The notes beneath the pieces are model-generated. The model searched no databases, was not told the origin of the DNA, and was given only the letters and a program-made list of their open reading frames with translations. DNA of 64,000 nucleotides from an uncultured Parolsenella sp. Lineage in GTDB: Bacteria > Actinomycetota > Coriobacteriia > Coriobacteriales > Atopobiaceae. How positions within the stretch are numbered: position 1 is the stretch's first letter; each line of letters begins with the position of its first letter. Positions 56,034 to 64,000 of the stretch are shown piece after piece. Made by a program: the position numbers and the translations under genes. The DNA lies in assembly GCF_934660935.1 (NCBI RefSeq), contig NZ_CAKUIH010000007.1, positions 1 to 64,000 of the forward strand, in the 5' to 3' direction.

Positions 56034-57814
56034 CCGACGAAATTAAGGCGTCCGAGCAGGGCGAAGCCCTGGCCGAGAAGCGCGGGGAGGTCGAAACCGT
56101 CGCCGGTGTCACCGCCGTACGTGCCGAGGCCGACGTGCCCGGCGAGGCCACCGTGCCCGGCGATGCCGCCACCGCCGAGGCCACCGAGGTCTCCGCGGCC
56201 GAGGCCGCCGAGGTCTCCGCGGCCGAGGCCGCCGAGGCCACCGATGCGGCAACCGACGCCAACGTCGGCCGCAGCGCCGCGATGATGAGTGCCCTCGTCA
56301 TCGTGAGCCGCCTCACCGGCTTCTTCCGCACATGGGGCCAGGCCTTCGCGCTTGGCACCACGCTGCTCTCGAGCTGCTACACCGTGGCCAATAACCTGCC
56401 CAACCAGCTCTACGAGCTCGTTATCGGCGGCATGCTCATCACGGCGTTCCTCCCTGTCTACCTCGATGTTCGCGAGCACAAGGGTAAGGATGGCGCCAAC
56501 GCCTACATCTCCAACCTGCTCTCGATCCTGCTCGTCCTGCTCGGCGTATGCTTCGTCCTGTGTCTCGTCTTTGCCGCGCCCCTGATCTGGGTGCAGTCCG
56601 CCAAGACCGACCAGGCGCAGATGGCCGATGGCATCACGCTCTTCCGCTTCTTCGCGATCGAGATCGTCCTCTACTGCCTCTCGAGCCTGGCGTCGGGCAT
56701 CCTCAACGCCGAGCGCGACTACTTCTGGAGCAACGCCGCTCCCATCTTCAATAACCTCATCACCATCGCGTCGTTCATCGGCTTCGCGGCGCTCGTCAAC
56801 GTGAACTACTCGGTGGCCTTCCTCATCCTTGCGCTGGGTAACCCTCTCGGCGTCGCCGTTCAGGTCCTCATGCAGCTCCCGAGCCTGCGCCGCCATGGCA
56901 TCAAGCTCACCTTCCGCATTGACCTGCATGATCCGGCCCTGCGCGAGACCGTGGGCATCGGCGCCCCTACCCTCATCGTCACCGCGTGCTCCTTCGTGAC
57001 GACTTCGGTCATGACGTCGATGGCACTCGCCGCCGTGCCCGAGCAGGGTGGCTCCATCCAGTACTACGCGCGCCTGTGGTACACCCTGCCCTACGCCGTG
57101 CTCGCCGTGCCCATCACCGTGGCGATGTTCACCGAGATGAGCGAGAGCTTCGCCAAGGGTGACGAGCATGCATTCAGGCGCCAGGTCTCGACGGGCATGG
57201 GGCACGTGATGTTCGCCCTCATCCCGTTTATGGTCTATCTGATGGTGTTCTCGAAGCCGCTCATGTCGTTGCTGCGCGTGGGCCAGTTCGACGCCGAGAG
57301 TGCCAACCTCACCGCCGCCTACCTCGCGACGCTTGCGCTCGCGCTCCCGTGGTACGGACTCCAGACCTTCTTCCAGAAGGTGTTCTCCGCGATGAGGCGC
57401 ATGACGCTGTTCGCACTCGCCAATGTCGCGGCCTCCGTCGTGCAGGTCGCGTTCACCGTCGGGATGGTGGGCGTCCTTGGCATCCACGCGGTTTCCCTCG
57501 GCAGCGCTATTTTCATGCTTATGCTGTGTGTGGTGTCGCTTGCGTTCCTGCACCACGCCATGGGTCGGATTGGCATCCGCGGCCTTGTGGTTAGTAGCAT
57601 TCGCGCGTTGGTGCTGGGGCTTGCGGGCGGCGCCGTGGGCGCGCTCATCGTATGGCTGATGGGTGGCCTTGGCTCGCTGACGATCACCCGCGCGATCATC
57701 ATCATCGTTGCGGGCGGCATCCCGTCCGTGCTCGTGACCTACGGCATCGCCGTCGCGCTCAAACTCCCCGAGGCCAGCTTCGTGAGCAGTATCCTGCGCA
57801 AGTTCCGCCGATAG
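56030..57814 (+). CDS. murJ: Lipid II flippase MurJ (MviN)
   Basis: 594 residues. After a cytoplasmic tail of about 82 residues made of Ala/Glu repeats (E-V-S-A-A-E-A-A twice) come fourteen predicted membrane helices. Helix 1-2 has the family's V-S-R-L-T-G-F-F-R-T and N-L-P-N-Q-L-Y-E-L-V-I-G-G elements. It moves the peptidoglycan precursor lipid II across the membrane. The acidic tail is unusual for MurJ. Translation is coupled to the deacylase gene by ATGA overlap. Confidence 0.9.
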   Translation: MTDEIKASEQGEALAEKRGEVETVAGVTAVRAEADVPGEATVPGDAATAEATEVSAAEAAEVSAAEAAEATDAATDANVGRSAAMMSALVIVSRLTGFFRTWGQAFALGTTLLSSCYTVANNLPNQLYELVIGGMLITAFLPVYLDVREHKGKDGANAYISNLLSILLVLLGVCFVLCLVFAAPLIWVQSAKTDQAQMADGITLFRFFAIEIVLYCLSSLASGILNAERDYFWSNAAPIFNNLITIASFIGFAALVNVNYSVAFLILALGNPLGVAVQVLMQLPSLRRHGIKLTFRIDLHDPALRETVGIGAPTLIVTACSFVTTSVMTSMALAAVPEQGGSIQYYARLWYTLPYAVLAVPITVAMFTEMSESFAKGDEHAFRRQVSTGMGHVMFALIPFMVYLMVFSKPLMSLLRVGQFDAESANLTAAYLATLALALPWYGLQTFFQKVFSAMRRMTLFALANVAASVVQVAFTVGMVGVLGIHAVSLGSAIFMLMLCVVSLAFLHHAMGRIGIRGLVVSSIRALVLGLAGGAVGALIVWLMGGLGSLTITRAIIIIVAGGIPSVLVTYGIAVALKLPEASFVSSILRKFRR

Positions 57815-57899
57815 GGGTCGCCCAAGCTGCGGTGTCTGCGCGCTCCCCGGGCGCGCTCGTGAACGACGCACGTGAGAGTGCGCGGGTTTTCCCGCGCTC

Positions 57900-57945
57900 G
57901 GGCCCGCGTCAGGCGCTCAGCTGAACGCCTGACGCGGGCCCTTTC
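57900..57945 (+). terminator. Long-stem terminator of murJ
   Basis: A 16-bp perfect stem: 57900-57915 (GGGCCCGCGTCAGGCG) with 57926-57941, loop CTCAGCTGAA, then TTTC. The T-run is short but the stem is very strong. Confidence 0.85.
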
Positions 57946-57958
57946 AATTAGCGGAGCC

Positions 57959-58081
57959 GAAATGACGTGGCAAAAACGACGAACGTAAAGTAGACCTTTT
58001 TAAAGCAATTAGTCTACCTGCGGTTTCCCAAATGAGGATTGGGCCTCTACTCGGCGCGAGCGAAAAATGCCACGTCATTTC
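57959..58081. repeat. Large interrupted palindrome, copy C
   Basis: GAAATGACGTGGCA (57959-57972) pairs perfectly with 58068-58081, and one more C-G pair lies outside. The inner 65-nt core is 57988-58052, from AAGTAG to CTACTC, with CTACCTGC at 58014-58021 (core positions 27-34). The axis is base 58020, the same G as in copies A and B. Gaps from arm to core are 15 nt on each side. The core is followed by GGTTT as in copy A. Arm sequence is unrelated to the other copies. Confidence 0.9.
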
Positions 58082-58174
58082 GTCATTCTCTTCGGGGAAA
58101 GCCAAAAACGACCGCCCATTTCCGCAAAGACGAAGGTGGCGGGCCAAGTTGACAAGATGCTGCGACCGTCCTAT

Positions 58175-58323
58175 GCCGCTGACACGCCGCGGCCGCTTCG
58201 GGCCTCCGGCGTGCCGCCTGCCGCTTCGGGACGCCGGTGCCGCTGACATGTTGCGATTGCTCTGGACCGTCGGCGCGCCGTCTGCAGTTCCGGGCCGCCG
58301 CCGCTGACATGTTGCGATTGCTC
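58175..58323. repeat. Degenerate ~62-bp direct repeats
   Basis: The 24 bases starting GCCGCTGACATGTTGCGATT occur at 58239-58262 and 58300-58323 exactly, and a diverged copy begins at 58175. Spacing is 64 and 61 bp. They separate palindrome C from the promoter of the NlpC/P60 gene. Confidence 0.8.
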
Positions 58324-58427
58324 AGGGCCTCGACACGTTGCCTGCCGCTGGGACACCGGCGTCAACGGCCAAATTGCCGCCTGACCAGGTTGTGTGAGCA
58401 TACAGTGACGCCATCTGTTGCCGGGGG

Positions 58428-58456
58428 TTGGGCGCGGCGGAATCCTCGCCTATACT
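58428..58456 (+). promoter_or_regulatory. Promoter of the NlpC/P60 gene
   Basis: TTGGGC (58428-58433), 17-bp spacer, TATACT (58451-58456). It lies 25 bp before the start codon, with AAAGGAGAGG in between, so the leader is short. Confidence 0.65.
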
Positions 58457-58481
58457 GATACCACCCGAAAGGAGAGGGACA

Positions 58482-59711
58482 ATGAACCTTAAACGCACAG
58501 CCCCCACCGTCGGCAAGCGCCTCGTCGTCACCGTTGTTACCGCGGGGCTTCTGTTTGCCACGTCGCCCACTGCCGCCCTCGCGGCGTCTTCGTCGGACCT
58601 CCAGGCCCAGCTCCAACAGGCCGAGGCCCAGACCGCCAAGTACCAGGAGCAGGCTAACAACGCCTTCGCCGAGCTCGAACAGCTCCAGGCCCAGCTCGAG
58701 GACACCCGAGCTCAGATCGCCTCCACGCAGGAGGAGGTCTCGCAGAAGCAGACCGAACTCGACGCCGCGCAAGAAACCCTCGCCGGCCGCGTCTCCTCCA
58801 ACTACAAGACCGGCGGTGTCTCACTCGTCTCGATCATCTTCGACTCCTCGAGCTTCGAGGACCTCGTCAGCCGCGTCTACTACGCGAACCGCGTGGCGGA
58901 GTCTGACGCCGAGGTCATCAGCCAAGTCCAGGGCGTTCAGGCTGAACTCGCCGCCAAGCAGAACGAGCTCGAGTCCCAGCAGGAGGAGCAGCAGAGGCTC
59001 GTTGACGACGCGCAAGCCAAGGCCGGCGAGATCCAGAGCGCGCTCGAGCAGCAGCAGTCCTATGTGAGCTCGCTGTCGAGCGAGGTCCAGGAGGCGCTCG
59101 CCGCCGAGGAGGCCCAGCGTAGGGCCGAGGCGGAGGCCGCCGCGAACGCCGGCGGCAACGCTGGCTCGAACAACTCCGGCTCGAGCGGCGCCACCTCCGG
59201 TAACTCCGGCTCGAGCAATAACTCGGGCGGTAACTCCGGCTCAAACGGCAACTCGAGCTCCGGCTCGAACAGCAACTCCGGCTCCCACTCCAGCGGTAAC
59301 CAGAACTTTGGCTCCGGCGTCTCCGGCGCCATCGCCGCCGCCAAGTCCCAGCTCGGCGTCAGCTACTCGTGGGCCGGCAACGCCATCCCCGGCCAGGAGT
59401 TCGACTGCTCCGGCCTCGTGTGGTGGGCCTACAAGAAGGCCGGCATCTCCATCCCGCGCGGTCAGCGCATGAGCAACGGTCGCGGCAACTCGATGATCGG
59501 CTGGTGCCTCGATGGTGGCGGCTGGACGACGGACCAGAGCCAGCTCCAGGCGGGTGACCTCATGTTCTGGGGCGGCGGTGTCAACAGCACCACCCACGTG
59601 GGCATGTGCATCGGCGGCGGCCTCATGATCCACTCCAACTGGGGTGGCGTCGAAATCGCCAGCGTGTACTATTCGTCGGGCAGCTTCGTTGGCGGCGGCC
59701 CCATCGTCTAA
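58482..59711 (+). CDS. Secreted NlpC/P60 peptidoglycan hydrolase with coiled coil
   Basis: 409 residues. A signal peptide spans residues 1-33 and ends A-A-L-A-A-S. Residues 35-230 form a long Gln/Glu/Ala coiled coil. Residues 235-285 are a Gly/Ser/Asn linker. The C-terminal NlpC/P60 domain has the catalytic Cys in F-D-C-S-G-L-V-W, His in T-T-H-V-G-M and a further His in I-H-S-N-W. It cuts peptide stems of the wall, probably at division; coiled-coil partners such as FtsEX-type regulators are known for similar proteins. AAAGGAGAGG precedes the ATG. Confidence 0.93.
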   Translation: MNLKRTAPTVGKRLVVTVVTAGLLFATSPTAALAASSSDLQAQLQQAEAQTAKYQEQANNAFAELEQLQAQLEDTRAQIASTQEEVSQKQTELDAAQETLAGRVSSNYKTGGVSLVSIIFDSSSFEDLVSRVYYANRVAESDAEVISQVQGVQAELAAKQNELESQQEEQQRLVDDAQAKAGEIQSALEQQQSYVSSLSSEVQEALAAEEAQRRAEAEAAANAGGNAGSNNSGSSGATSGNSGSSNNSGGNSGSNGNSSSGSNSNSGSHSSGNQNFGSGVSGAIAAAKSQLGVSYSWAGNAIPGQEFDCSGLVWWAYKKAGISIPRGQRMSNGRGNSMIGWCLDGGGWTTDQSQLQAGDLMFWGGGVNSTTHVGMCIGGGLMIHSNWGGVEIASVYYSSGSFVGGGPIV

Positions 59712-59735
59712 TGGGGCGAAAGAAAGCTAGACTTT

Positions 59736-59768
59736 GGCGGGGTGCCTTCCGGGGCGCCCCGCCTTTGT
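59736..59768 (+). terminator. Rho-independent terminator of the NlpC/P60 gene
   Basis: GGCGGGG (59736-59742) pairs with CCCCGCC (59757-59763), the stem continuing inward for four more pairs, followed by TTTGTGT. It begins 25 bp after the stop. Confidence 0.8.
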
Positions 59769-59939
59769 GTGAGTGTGAGACCCCGTCGCGCCGCTGGCGC
59801 GCGGCGGATGCAAGTGGGGCCACCGCGCCGGCTACGTCGCGCGCGGCGGCTGCAAGCAAGACCGATCCGCGCGCCGAGATCGACCCGGCGCGCGTTCAGA
59901 CATCCGATGCCGGCGGTGCCGGCGCGGGAGGGAGTGCAC

Positions 59940-61163
59940 ATGAGCAGCACGGATAGGCGTCCGTTTGTCCCGGTTCTTCTCGGGACCGAGATCGCGGGCT
60001 ATGGCATGGCCCGCGCGTTCTATGAGGAGTTCGGCTCGACGTGCGTGGTGTACGGCACCTTTGGCCTCACGCCGACGGCCAACTCGAAGTTCATCGAGGT
60101 CCGCGTCGTGCCGGACCTGCTCGAGGGCACGCGCCTCACTGAGGTCCTGAACGCAGCGGCCGACGGCTTCGGCGATGTGGTCCCGCTGCTCGTTCCCTGC
60201 GGGGATGACTACTCCGTCGCGCTCTCGCACCAGATGGATGACCTCGACGCGCGTTACGCCGTCGTGTGCGCCTCCGGCGACATCGTCGACCGCATGAACG
60301 ACAAGGAGAGCTTCTACCAGCTCTGTGAGGAGCGCCACGTCCCGTATCCCAAGACGGCCGTAACCGACGGACCGACCGTCCCCGAGCTGCCCTTCGGCTT
60401 CCCCGTGGCCCTCAAGCCCTCCGACGCCCCGGCATACCGCGCCCACCCGTTCAAGGGCCAGAAGAAGGCCTTCGTCCTCGGCACGCCTGAGGAGCTCGAG
60501 GAGACCGTCCGCCGCATCTACGAGGCCGGCTACCCGGGCCGTCTCATCATCCAGGACTTCATCCCCGGCGACGACCGCAACATGCGCGTGGTCAACGGCT
60601 ACGTGCGCGGCGACGGCACCGTGACCCTCATGAGCCTCGGCCACCCTCTGCTCGAGGATTACTCGCCCATGGCGATCGGCAACTACGCCGCAATCCTGTC
60701 GTACGCGGACGACGCCATCTACGACACGGTGGAGAGCCTGCTTGGCCACAGCGGCTACCGTGGCTTCTTCAACATCGACATGAAGTACGACCCGCGCGAC
60801 GGCTCCTTCCGACTGTTCGAGGTGAACCCGCGTGCCGGCCGCAGCAGCTTCTTCACGACGCTCTCCGGCTACAACCTCGCCCGCTACGCCGTCGACGATC
60901 TCCTTGACGGCGGCGTGCTTGAGCCCGTTCGCGCGACCAACGAGGTCCTCTGGTACGGCGTGCCCAAGTGCGTCGTGCGCAAGTACGTGGAGGAGGGCCC
61001 GGAGAAGCGCCGCGCGCTCGAGCTCATGAGCCAGGGCAAGTGCGGCACGACCATCTTCGGCGCGAAGGACAACAGCCCGAAGCGCCTGTGGAACATGGCC
61101 AAGCTCTGGGTCCACTACGTGGTGGACTTCCGCAAGTACTTCGGCAAGAGGGACCTGTCCTAA
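59940..61163 (+). CDS. ATP-grasp ligase, D-aspartate-ligase-like
   Basis: 407 residues. The opening F-V-P-V-L-L-G-T-E-I-A-G-Y-G-M-A-R-A-F-Y closely follows my memory of the D-aspartate ligase of Enterococcus faecium, as do L-V-P-C-G-D-D-Y near 83 and F-Y-Q-L-C-E-E near 125. The ATP-grasp residues lie in A-L-K-P-S-D near 160 and F-E-V-N-P-R-A-G-R near 296. Such enzymes attach D-Asp to the side chain of the peptidoglycan stem to start a cross-bridge. A racemase gene 4.6 kb away would supply D-Asp. GGGAGGGAG precedes the ATG. Substrate assignment is inference. Confidence 0.7.
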   Translation: MSSTDRRPFVPVLLGTEIAGYGMARAFYEEFGSTCVVYGTFGLTPTANSKFIEVRVVPDLLEGTRLTEVLNAAADGFGDVVPLLVPCGDDYSVALSHQMDDLDARYAVVCASGDIVDRMNDKESFYQLCEERHVPYPKTAVTDGPTVPELPFGFPVALKPSDAPAYRAHPFKGQKKAFVLGTPEELEETVRRIYEAGYPGRLIIQDFIPGDDRNMRVVNGYVRGDGTVTLMSLGHPLLEDYSPMAIGNYAAILSYADDAIYDTVESLLGHSGYRGFFNIDMKYDPRDGSFRLFEVNPRAGRSSFFTTLSGYNLARYAVDDLLDGGVLEPVRATNEVLWYGVPKCVVRKYVEEGPEKRRALELMSQGKCGTTIFGAKDNSPKRLWNMAKLWVHYVVDFRKYFGKRDLS

Positions 61164-62419
61164 TGGCAGCCGAGAAGTGCGCGGGCGCCGCCGAGAAGTG
61201 CGCCGAGCAGCCAGTGGGAGCCACGGGCGCGGGCGCCGCCGAGGCACCTGCCGCGGACATCCCCTCCGATCTCGCCGTCCGCCAGATGCTGGCAGCGCGC
61301 TCCGGTACGAGGCCCGAGGACTGGCACCTCACGTTCAAGGCACGCCAGGCGATGCGTGTCGCCTGCGACGCCATCGCGGCGGCGGGCGGCCGCGAGGTCG
61401 CTACGCAGCTCTTCACCTGCTGCACCGCCGTCGACCCGATCACCTCTGCGGGCCTTTCTCCCGTCTTCTGCGACATCGACCCCGGCACGCTGGCCATTTC
61501 CGCCGCGCTCGCCGGCGAGCCCTCCGCCGTCATGTTGCAGCACACCTGCGGCCTTATGGCGCCTGCGGCAGACGCCGCGCTCGCCTCTGCCGCTCATGCC
61601 CGCGGAGCGGTCGTGCTCGAGGACTGCGCGCACTGCGTGGGTCGTCTCGCCACCGACGCCGAGGACAAGCCGCTTGCGGACCTGTCCTTCCACTCCTTCG
61701 GCGTCGAGAAGATGCTGCCGACGCACTTCGGCGGCGCCGTCTGGGTGAACCCGGAGTTCGGTGCCACGCCCCTCGGCGCGGACGTCATCGCTCGCCTGGA
61801 GGCGTTGCCTGCCCTCGGCGCTCGTCGTGCCAAGGCCGCGCGCCACTACCTCAACCAGATTCGCGTCCTCAATCACCTGCCGGCCGGCATCAGCCACGCG
61901 CTGCGCCGCCGCCTGACGGCCAGCGGGGCCTTCGAGCCCGCGATTAGCGAGGCCGAGCTTGCGGGCGGGCTCGCGAGCGCGCCCGAGCGTCCGGACGACT
62001 GGGTGTGCGTCACTGCGCGCGCCGCGCTTGCCGACCTTGACGCCAACGAGGCCCTGCGCCGCGAGGCCGTCGCTGCCTATCGCGAGGAGTTCGCGGACGT
62101 CGCCGGCGTGCGCGTTCCCGCCGCGGCCTTCGCGGGGGATGCCCAGCCACTCCTGCGCTTCCCGGTCTTCCTCGAGGGCGCCGAGCGCGCCGACGCCGCC
62201 ATCAAGTCCGTGCGCGCCGCGGGACTCTATGCAGTCGCGTGGTATCGCGAGCCGCTCTTCCCGGGCGTCACGAAGCCCGAGGCCTACGGCTGGGACGGCA
62301 CGCTCGGCGCTTGGCCTGAGACCGCGCGCGCCTGCGAGGGCGCCGTGTCGCTTCCGACGGATGTCGCGCCCGAACGAGCCCGCGAGGTCGCCCGCCTCGT
62401 CATCGAGGTCGCCCGCTAG
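61163..62419 (+). CDS. DegT/DnrJ/EryC1-type PLP enzyme coupled to the ATP-grasp gene
   Basis: 418 residues with a fold type I aminotransferase pattern. After an Ala-rich tail of about 35 residues come A-T-Q-L-F-T-C-C-T-A-V, D-I-D-P-G-T-L-A and V-L-E-D-C-A-H-C-V-G with the PLP-binding Asp. F-H-S-F-G-V-E-K-M-L-P follows, with the likely Schiff-base Lys near 180. The family usually transaminates nucleotide sugars. The start overlaps the stop of the ATP-grasp gene (TAATG), so the two are made together and probably act in one pathway. The substrate is unknown. Confidence 0.72.
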   Translation: MAAEKCAGAAEKCAEQPVGATGAGAAEAPAADIPSDLAVRQMLAARSGTRPEDWHLTFKARQAMRVACDAIAAAGGREVATQLFTCCTAVDPITSAGLSPVFCDIDPGTLAISAALAGEPSAVMLQHTCGLMAPAADAALASAAHARGAVVLEDCAHCVGRLATDAEDKPLADLSFHSFGVEKMLPTHFGGAVWVNPEFGATPLGADVIARLEALPALGARRAKAARHYLNQIRVLNHLPAGISHALRRRLTASGAFEPAISEAELAGGLASAPERPDDWVCVTARAALADLDANEALRREAVAAYREEFADVAGVRVPAAAFAGDAQPLLRFPVFLEGAERADAAIKSVRAAGLYAVAWYREPLFPGVTKPEAYGWDGTLGAWPETARACEGAVSLPTDVAPERAREVARLVIEVAR

Positions 62420-62730
62420 CTCCGCAGGCTCCGCGCCCCGTCGCTGGCCCGCCGCCAGCCCCCGCGCGTCCCGCTTCACCAACCGCATAAACGCGCCTCC
62501 TATATGGGCGCGACCAAGTGGCGTCGGCGTCCCTGCCGGCGTCACTTCCTATATTGAATTCACTTGCATGACCGGGCTTATATTTCGGCGATGTTAAAAC
62601 GTTTTCACCTTATGGATTTCCATCTTGCTATCCGTTTTATGCACGCTAGGATAGCTAACCAACGCGCTCGGGGGAGGCCTGACCGGGTGCGCCAAAACAT
62701 CTCATCGGGCCGTATCGAGGAGGATGAAAG
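62420..62730. other. Gene-free region (311 bp) before the binding lipoprotein gene
   Basis: Holds a hairpin (AAGTGGCGTCGGC at 62516-62528 with 62535-62547, two G-T pairs) that may end the previous transcript. It also holds an operator-like palindrome (62596-62605) and the promoter at 62625-62652. The A/T content rises sharply after 62560, as expected for a promoter. Confidence 0.65.
62596..62652 (+). promoter_or_regulatory. Promoter with AAAACGTTTT operator for the binding lipoprotein
   Basis: TTGCTA (62625-62630), 16-bp spacer, TAGGAT (62647-62652). The palindrome AAAACGTTTT (62596-62605), extended to TTAAAACGTTTTCA, lies 19 bp upstream of the -35. Its CG centre and flanks look like a LacI/CcpA-family site. 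Confidence 0.6.
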
Positions 62731-63969
62731 ATGGAGTCCAAGCGTTTTGACATGACTCGTAGGAACTTCGTTAAGCTGTCTGGTGCCGCGAGCATTCTAA
62801 GCGCGACCGCTCTTGCCGGTTGCGGCAACTCCGGCTCTTCCGCGAGCACGGCCTCTGGTTCCGATTCCGCTGACGCGTTCAAGATCGGTAACATCGGCCC
62901 GCTGACGGGCGCCGCCGCCATCTACGGCACCGCCACCAAGAACGGCGCCCAGCTCGCCGTCGACGAGATCAACGCCGCTGGCGGCATCCAGCTCGCGCAC
63001 AACTGCCAGGATGACGAGCACGATCCGGAGAAGTCCGTCAACGCTTACAACAACCTCAAGGACTGGGGCCTGCAGGTTCTCGTCGGCACCACCACCACCG
63101 CTCCGTGCGTGGCCGTCTCCGCAGAGACCAACGCCGACAACATCTTCGAGCTCACGCCGTCCGCCTCGTCCAACGATGTCATCGGCGGCCAGGCTGACGC
63201 CGACGGCAACGTGACCACCCCGCGCAAGGACAACGTCTACCAGATGTGCTTCACGGACCCCAACCAGGGCACCGCGTCCGCTCAGTACCTTGCCCAGAAG
63301 CAGCTCGGCACCAAGATCGCCGTCATCTACGACAACTCCGATGCCTACTCCACTGGCATCTTCAAGAAGTTCGAGGCCGAGGCTGCCGAGCAGAACCTCA
63401 CCATCGTCTCGACCACCACGTTCACGGCCGACAACGCCACGGACTTCTCCGTCCAGCTGAACGACGCCAAGAACGCCGGCGCTGACCTCGTCTTCCTCCC
63501 GATCTACTACACCCCGGCGGCGCTTATCCTCACCCAGGCTGCCAACATGGGCTACGCCCCGAAGTTCTTCGGCTGCGACGGCATGGACGGCATCCTCACT
63601 GTGGAGGGCTTCGACACCTCCCTCGCCGAGGGCCTCATGCTCCTGACCCCGTTCGTCGCCACCGCGACCGACGAGAAGACCCAGGCTTTCACCAAGGCTT
63701 ACAAGGACGCCTATGGTGACGAGCCGATTCAGTTCGCCGCTGACGCCTATGACTGCGTCTACGTCATCAAGGACCTCCTCGAGAAGACCGAGTGCACGCC
63801 TGACATGAGCGCCTCCGACATCTGCGACAAGCTCAAGGCCGCCATCGTCGATGGTTACACCTACTCTGGCCTGACCGGCGAGAACATGACTTGGAAGGAG
63901 ACCGGCGAGGTCTCCAAGGAGCCCAAGGGCATGGTCATCAAGGACGGCGTGTACCAGCCGCTGGACTAG
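62731..63969 (+). CDS. ABC transporter substrate-binding lipoprotein, branched-chain amino acid (LivK) type
   Basis: 412 residues. The N-terminus has T-R-R-N-F-V-K-L, a twin-arginine-like element, then the lipobox L-A-G-C at residues 28-31, so it is probably a lipoprotein, perhaps Tat-exported. A Ser/Gly linker follows, then I-G-N-I-G-P-L-T-G-A-A-A-I-Y-G, the typical Leu/Ile/Val-binding protein start. It binds an amino acid or amide outside the cell. The permease and ATPase genes probably lie beyond the window. GAGGATGAAAG precedes the ATG. Codon bias suggests high expression. Confidence 0.9.
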   Translation: MESKRFDMTRRNFVKLSGAASILSATALAGCGNSGSSASTASGSDSADAFKIGNIGPLTGAAAIYGTATKNGAQLAVDEINAAGGIQLAHNCQDDEHDPEKSVNAYNNLKDWGLQVLVGTTTTAPCVAVSAETNADNIFELTPSASSNDVIGGQADADGNVTTPRKDNVYQMCFTDPNQGTASAQYLAQKQLGTKIAVIYDNSDAYSTGIFKKFEAEAAEQNLTIVSTTTFTADNATDFSVQLNDAKNAGADLVFLPIYYTPAALILTQAANMGYAPKFFGCDGMDGILTVEGFDTSLAEGLMLLTPFVATATDEKTQAFTKAYKDAYGDEPIQFAADAYDCVYVIKDLLEKTECTPDMSASDICDKLKAAIVDGYTYSGLTGENMTWKETGEVSKEPKGMVIKDGVYQPLD

Positions 63970-64000
63970 TCCTGCAGCGATCGGGCGGGCGTCTCGCGCG

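Larger units (their letters stand above)
57815..58481. other. Gene-free region (667 bp) between murJ and the NlpC/P60 gene
   Basis: Contains, in order, a strong terminator (57900-57945), palindrome C (57959-58081), degenerate direct repeats (58175-58323) and the promoter of the next gene (58428-58456). No believable protein gene lies here: the open frames have no ribosome site and are made from the repeats. Confidence 0.75.

Overview
The window is high-GC chromosomal DNA (roughly two thirds G+C) from an actinobacterium, most likely class Coriobacteriia (Collinsella/Olsenella/Atopobiaceae type). This rests on base composition, a type III glutamine synthetase, FabK in place of FabI, a riboswitch-led YkoFEDC thiamine-precursor transporter, and many short GC-rich direct repeats in the gaps between genes. 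No name can be read from the sequence itself. There are no rRNA or tRNA genes, no CRISPR array, no phage genes and no transposase. About 50 protein genes are supported.

Layout. 1-1943: the start (minus strand) of a DUF3825-like protein with a Pro/Ala linker, cut by the window edge. 1944-2665: a gene-free region holding two large palindromes in tandem. 2666-16998: peptidase T, a HAD phosphatase, an archaeal-type peptidyl-tRNA hydrolase, a fused ABC exporter, a membrane EEP-family protein, a small conserved protein, YdcF, a GNAT, a PLC-like zinc protein, a UMF1-type MFS protein, MntP, an HdeD-like protein and SerB. 16999-17820: a gene-free region with a third palindrome, then glutamine synthetase III. 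20082-32677: polysaccharide deacetylase, Nth, PolA, RNase HI, an NdpA-type nucleoid protein, an atypical Dxs-like protein, an HD protein, a PF06541 membrane protein and a 2-hydroxyacid dehydrogenase.

32879-42182 is the centre of the window: a complete type II fatty-acid synthesis operon, fabH-acpP-fabK-fabD-fabG-fabF-accB-fabZ-accC-accDA, behind two copies of a TGTTRA-N4-TCAACA operator. Its order matches the Lactobacillales fab operon, and the two carboxyltransferase subunits are fused. 42392-51166: M18 aminopeptidase, phosphofructokinase, then promoter, TPP riboswitch and ykoF-ykoE-ykoD-ykoC, followed by a radical SAM protein with a CX8CX2C cluster motif. 51424-62419: UvrA, then a cell-envelope group (Asp/Glu racemase, YbaK deacylase, MurJ, NlpC/P60 hydrolase, a D-aspartate-ligase-like ATP-grasp enzyme and a coupled DegT-type protein). 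62731-63969: a branched-chain amino-acid-type binding lipoprotein.

The most unusual feature is a family of large interrupted palindromes (2177-2301, 2351-2489, 17279-17393, 57959-58081, with a compact relative at 51283-51317). Their outer arms differ in sequence but remain self-complementary. The symmetry axis falls on the same base of a CTACCTGC motif in all four large copies. Three copies share a core of exactly 65 nt that starts with GAGTAG/AAGTAG and ends with CTACTC. I do not recognise this family.
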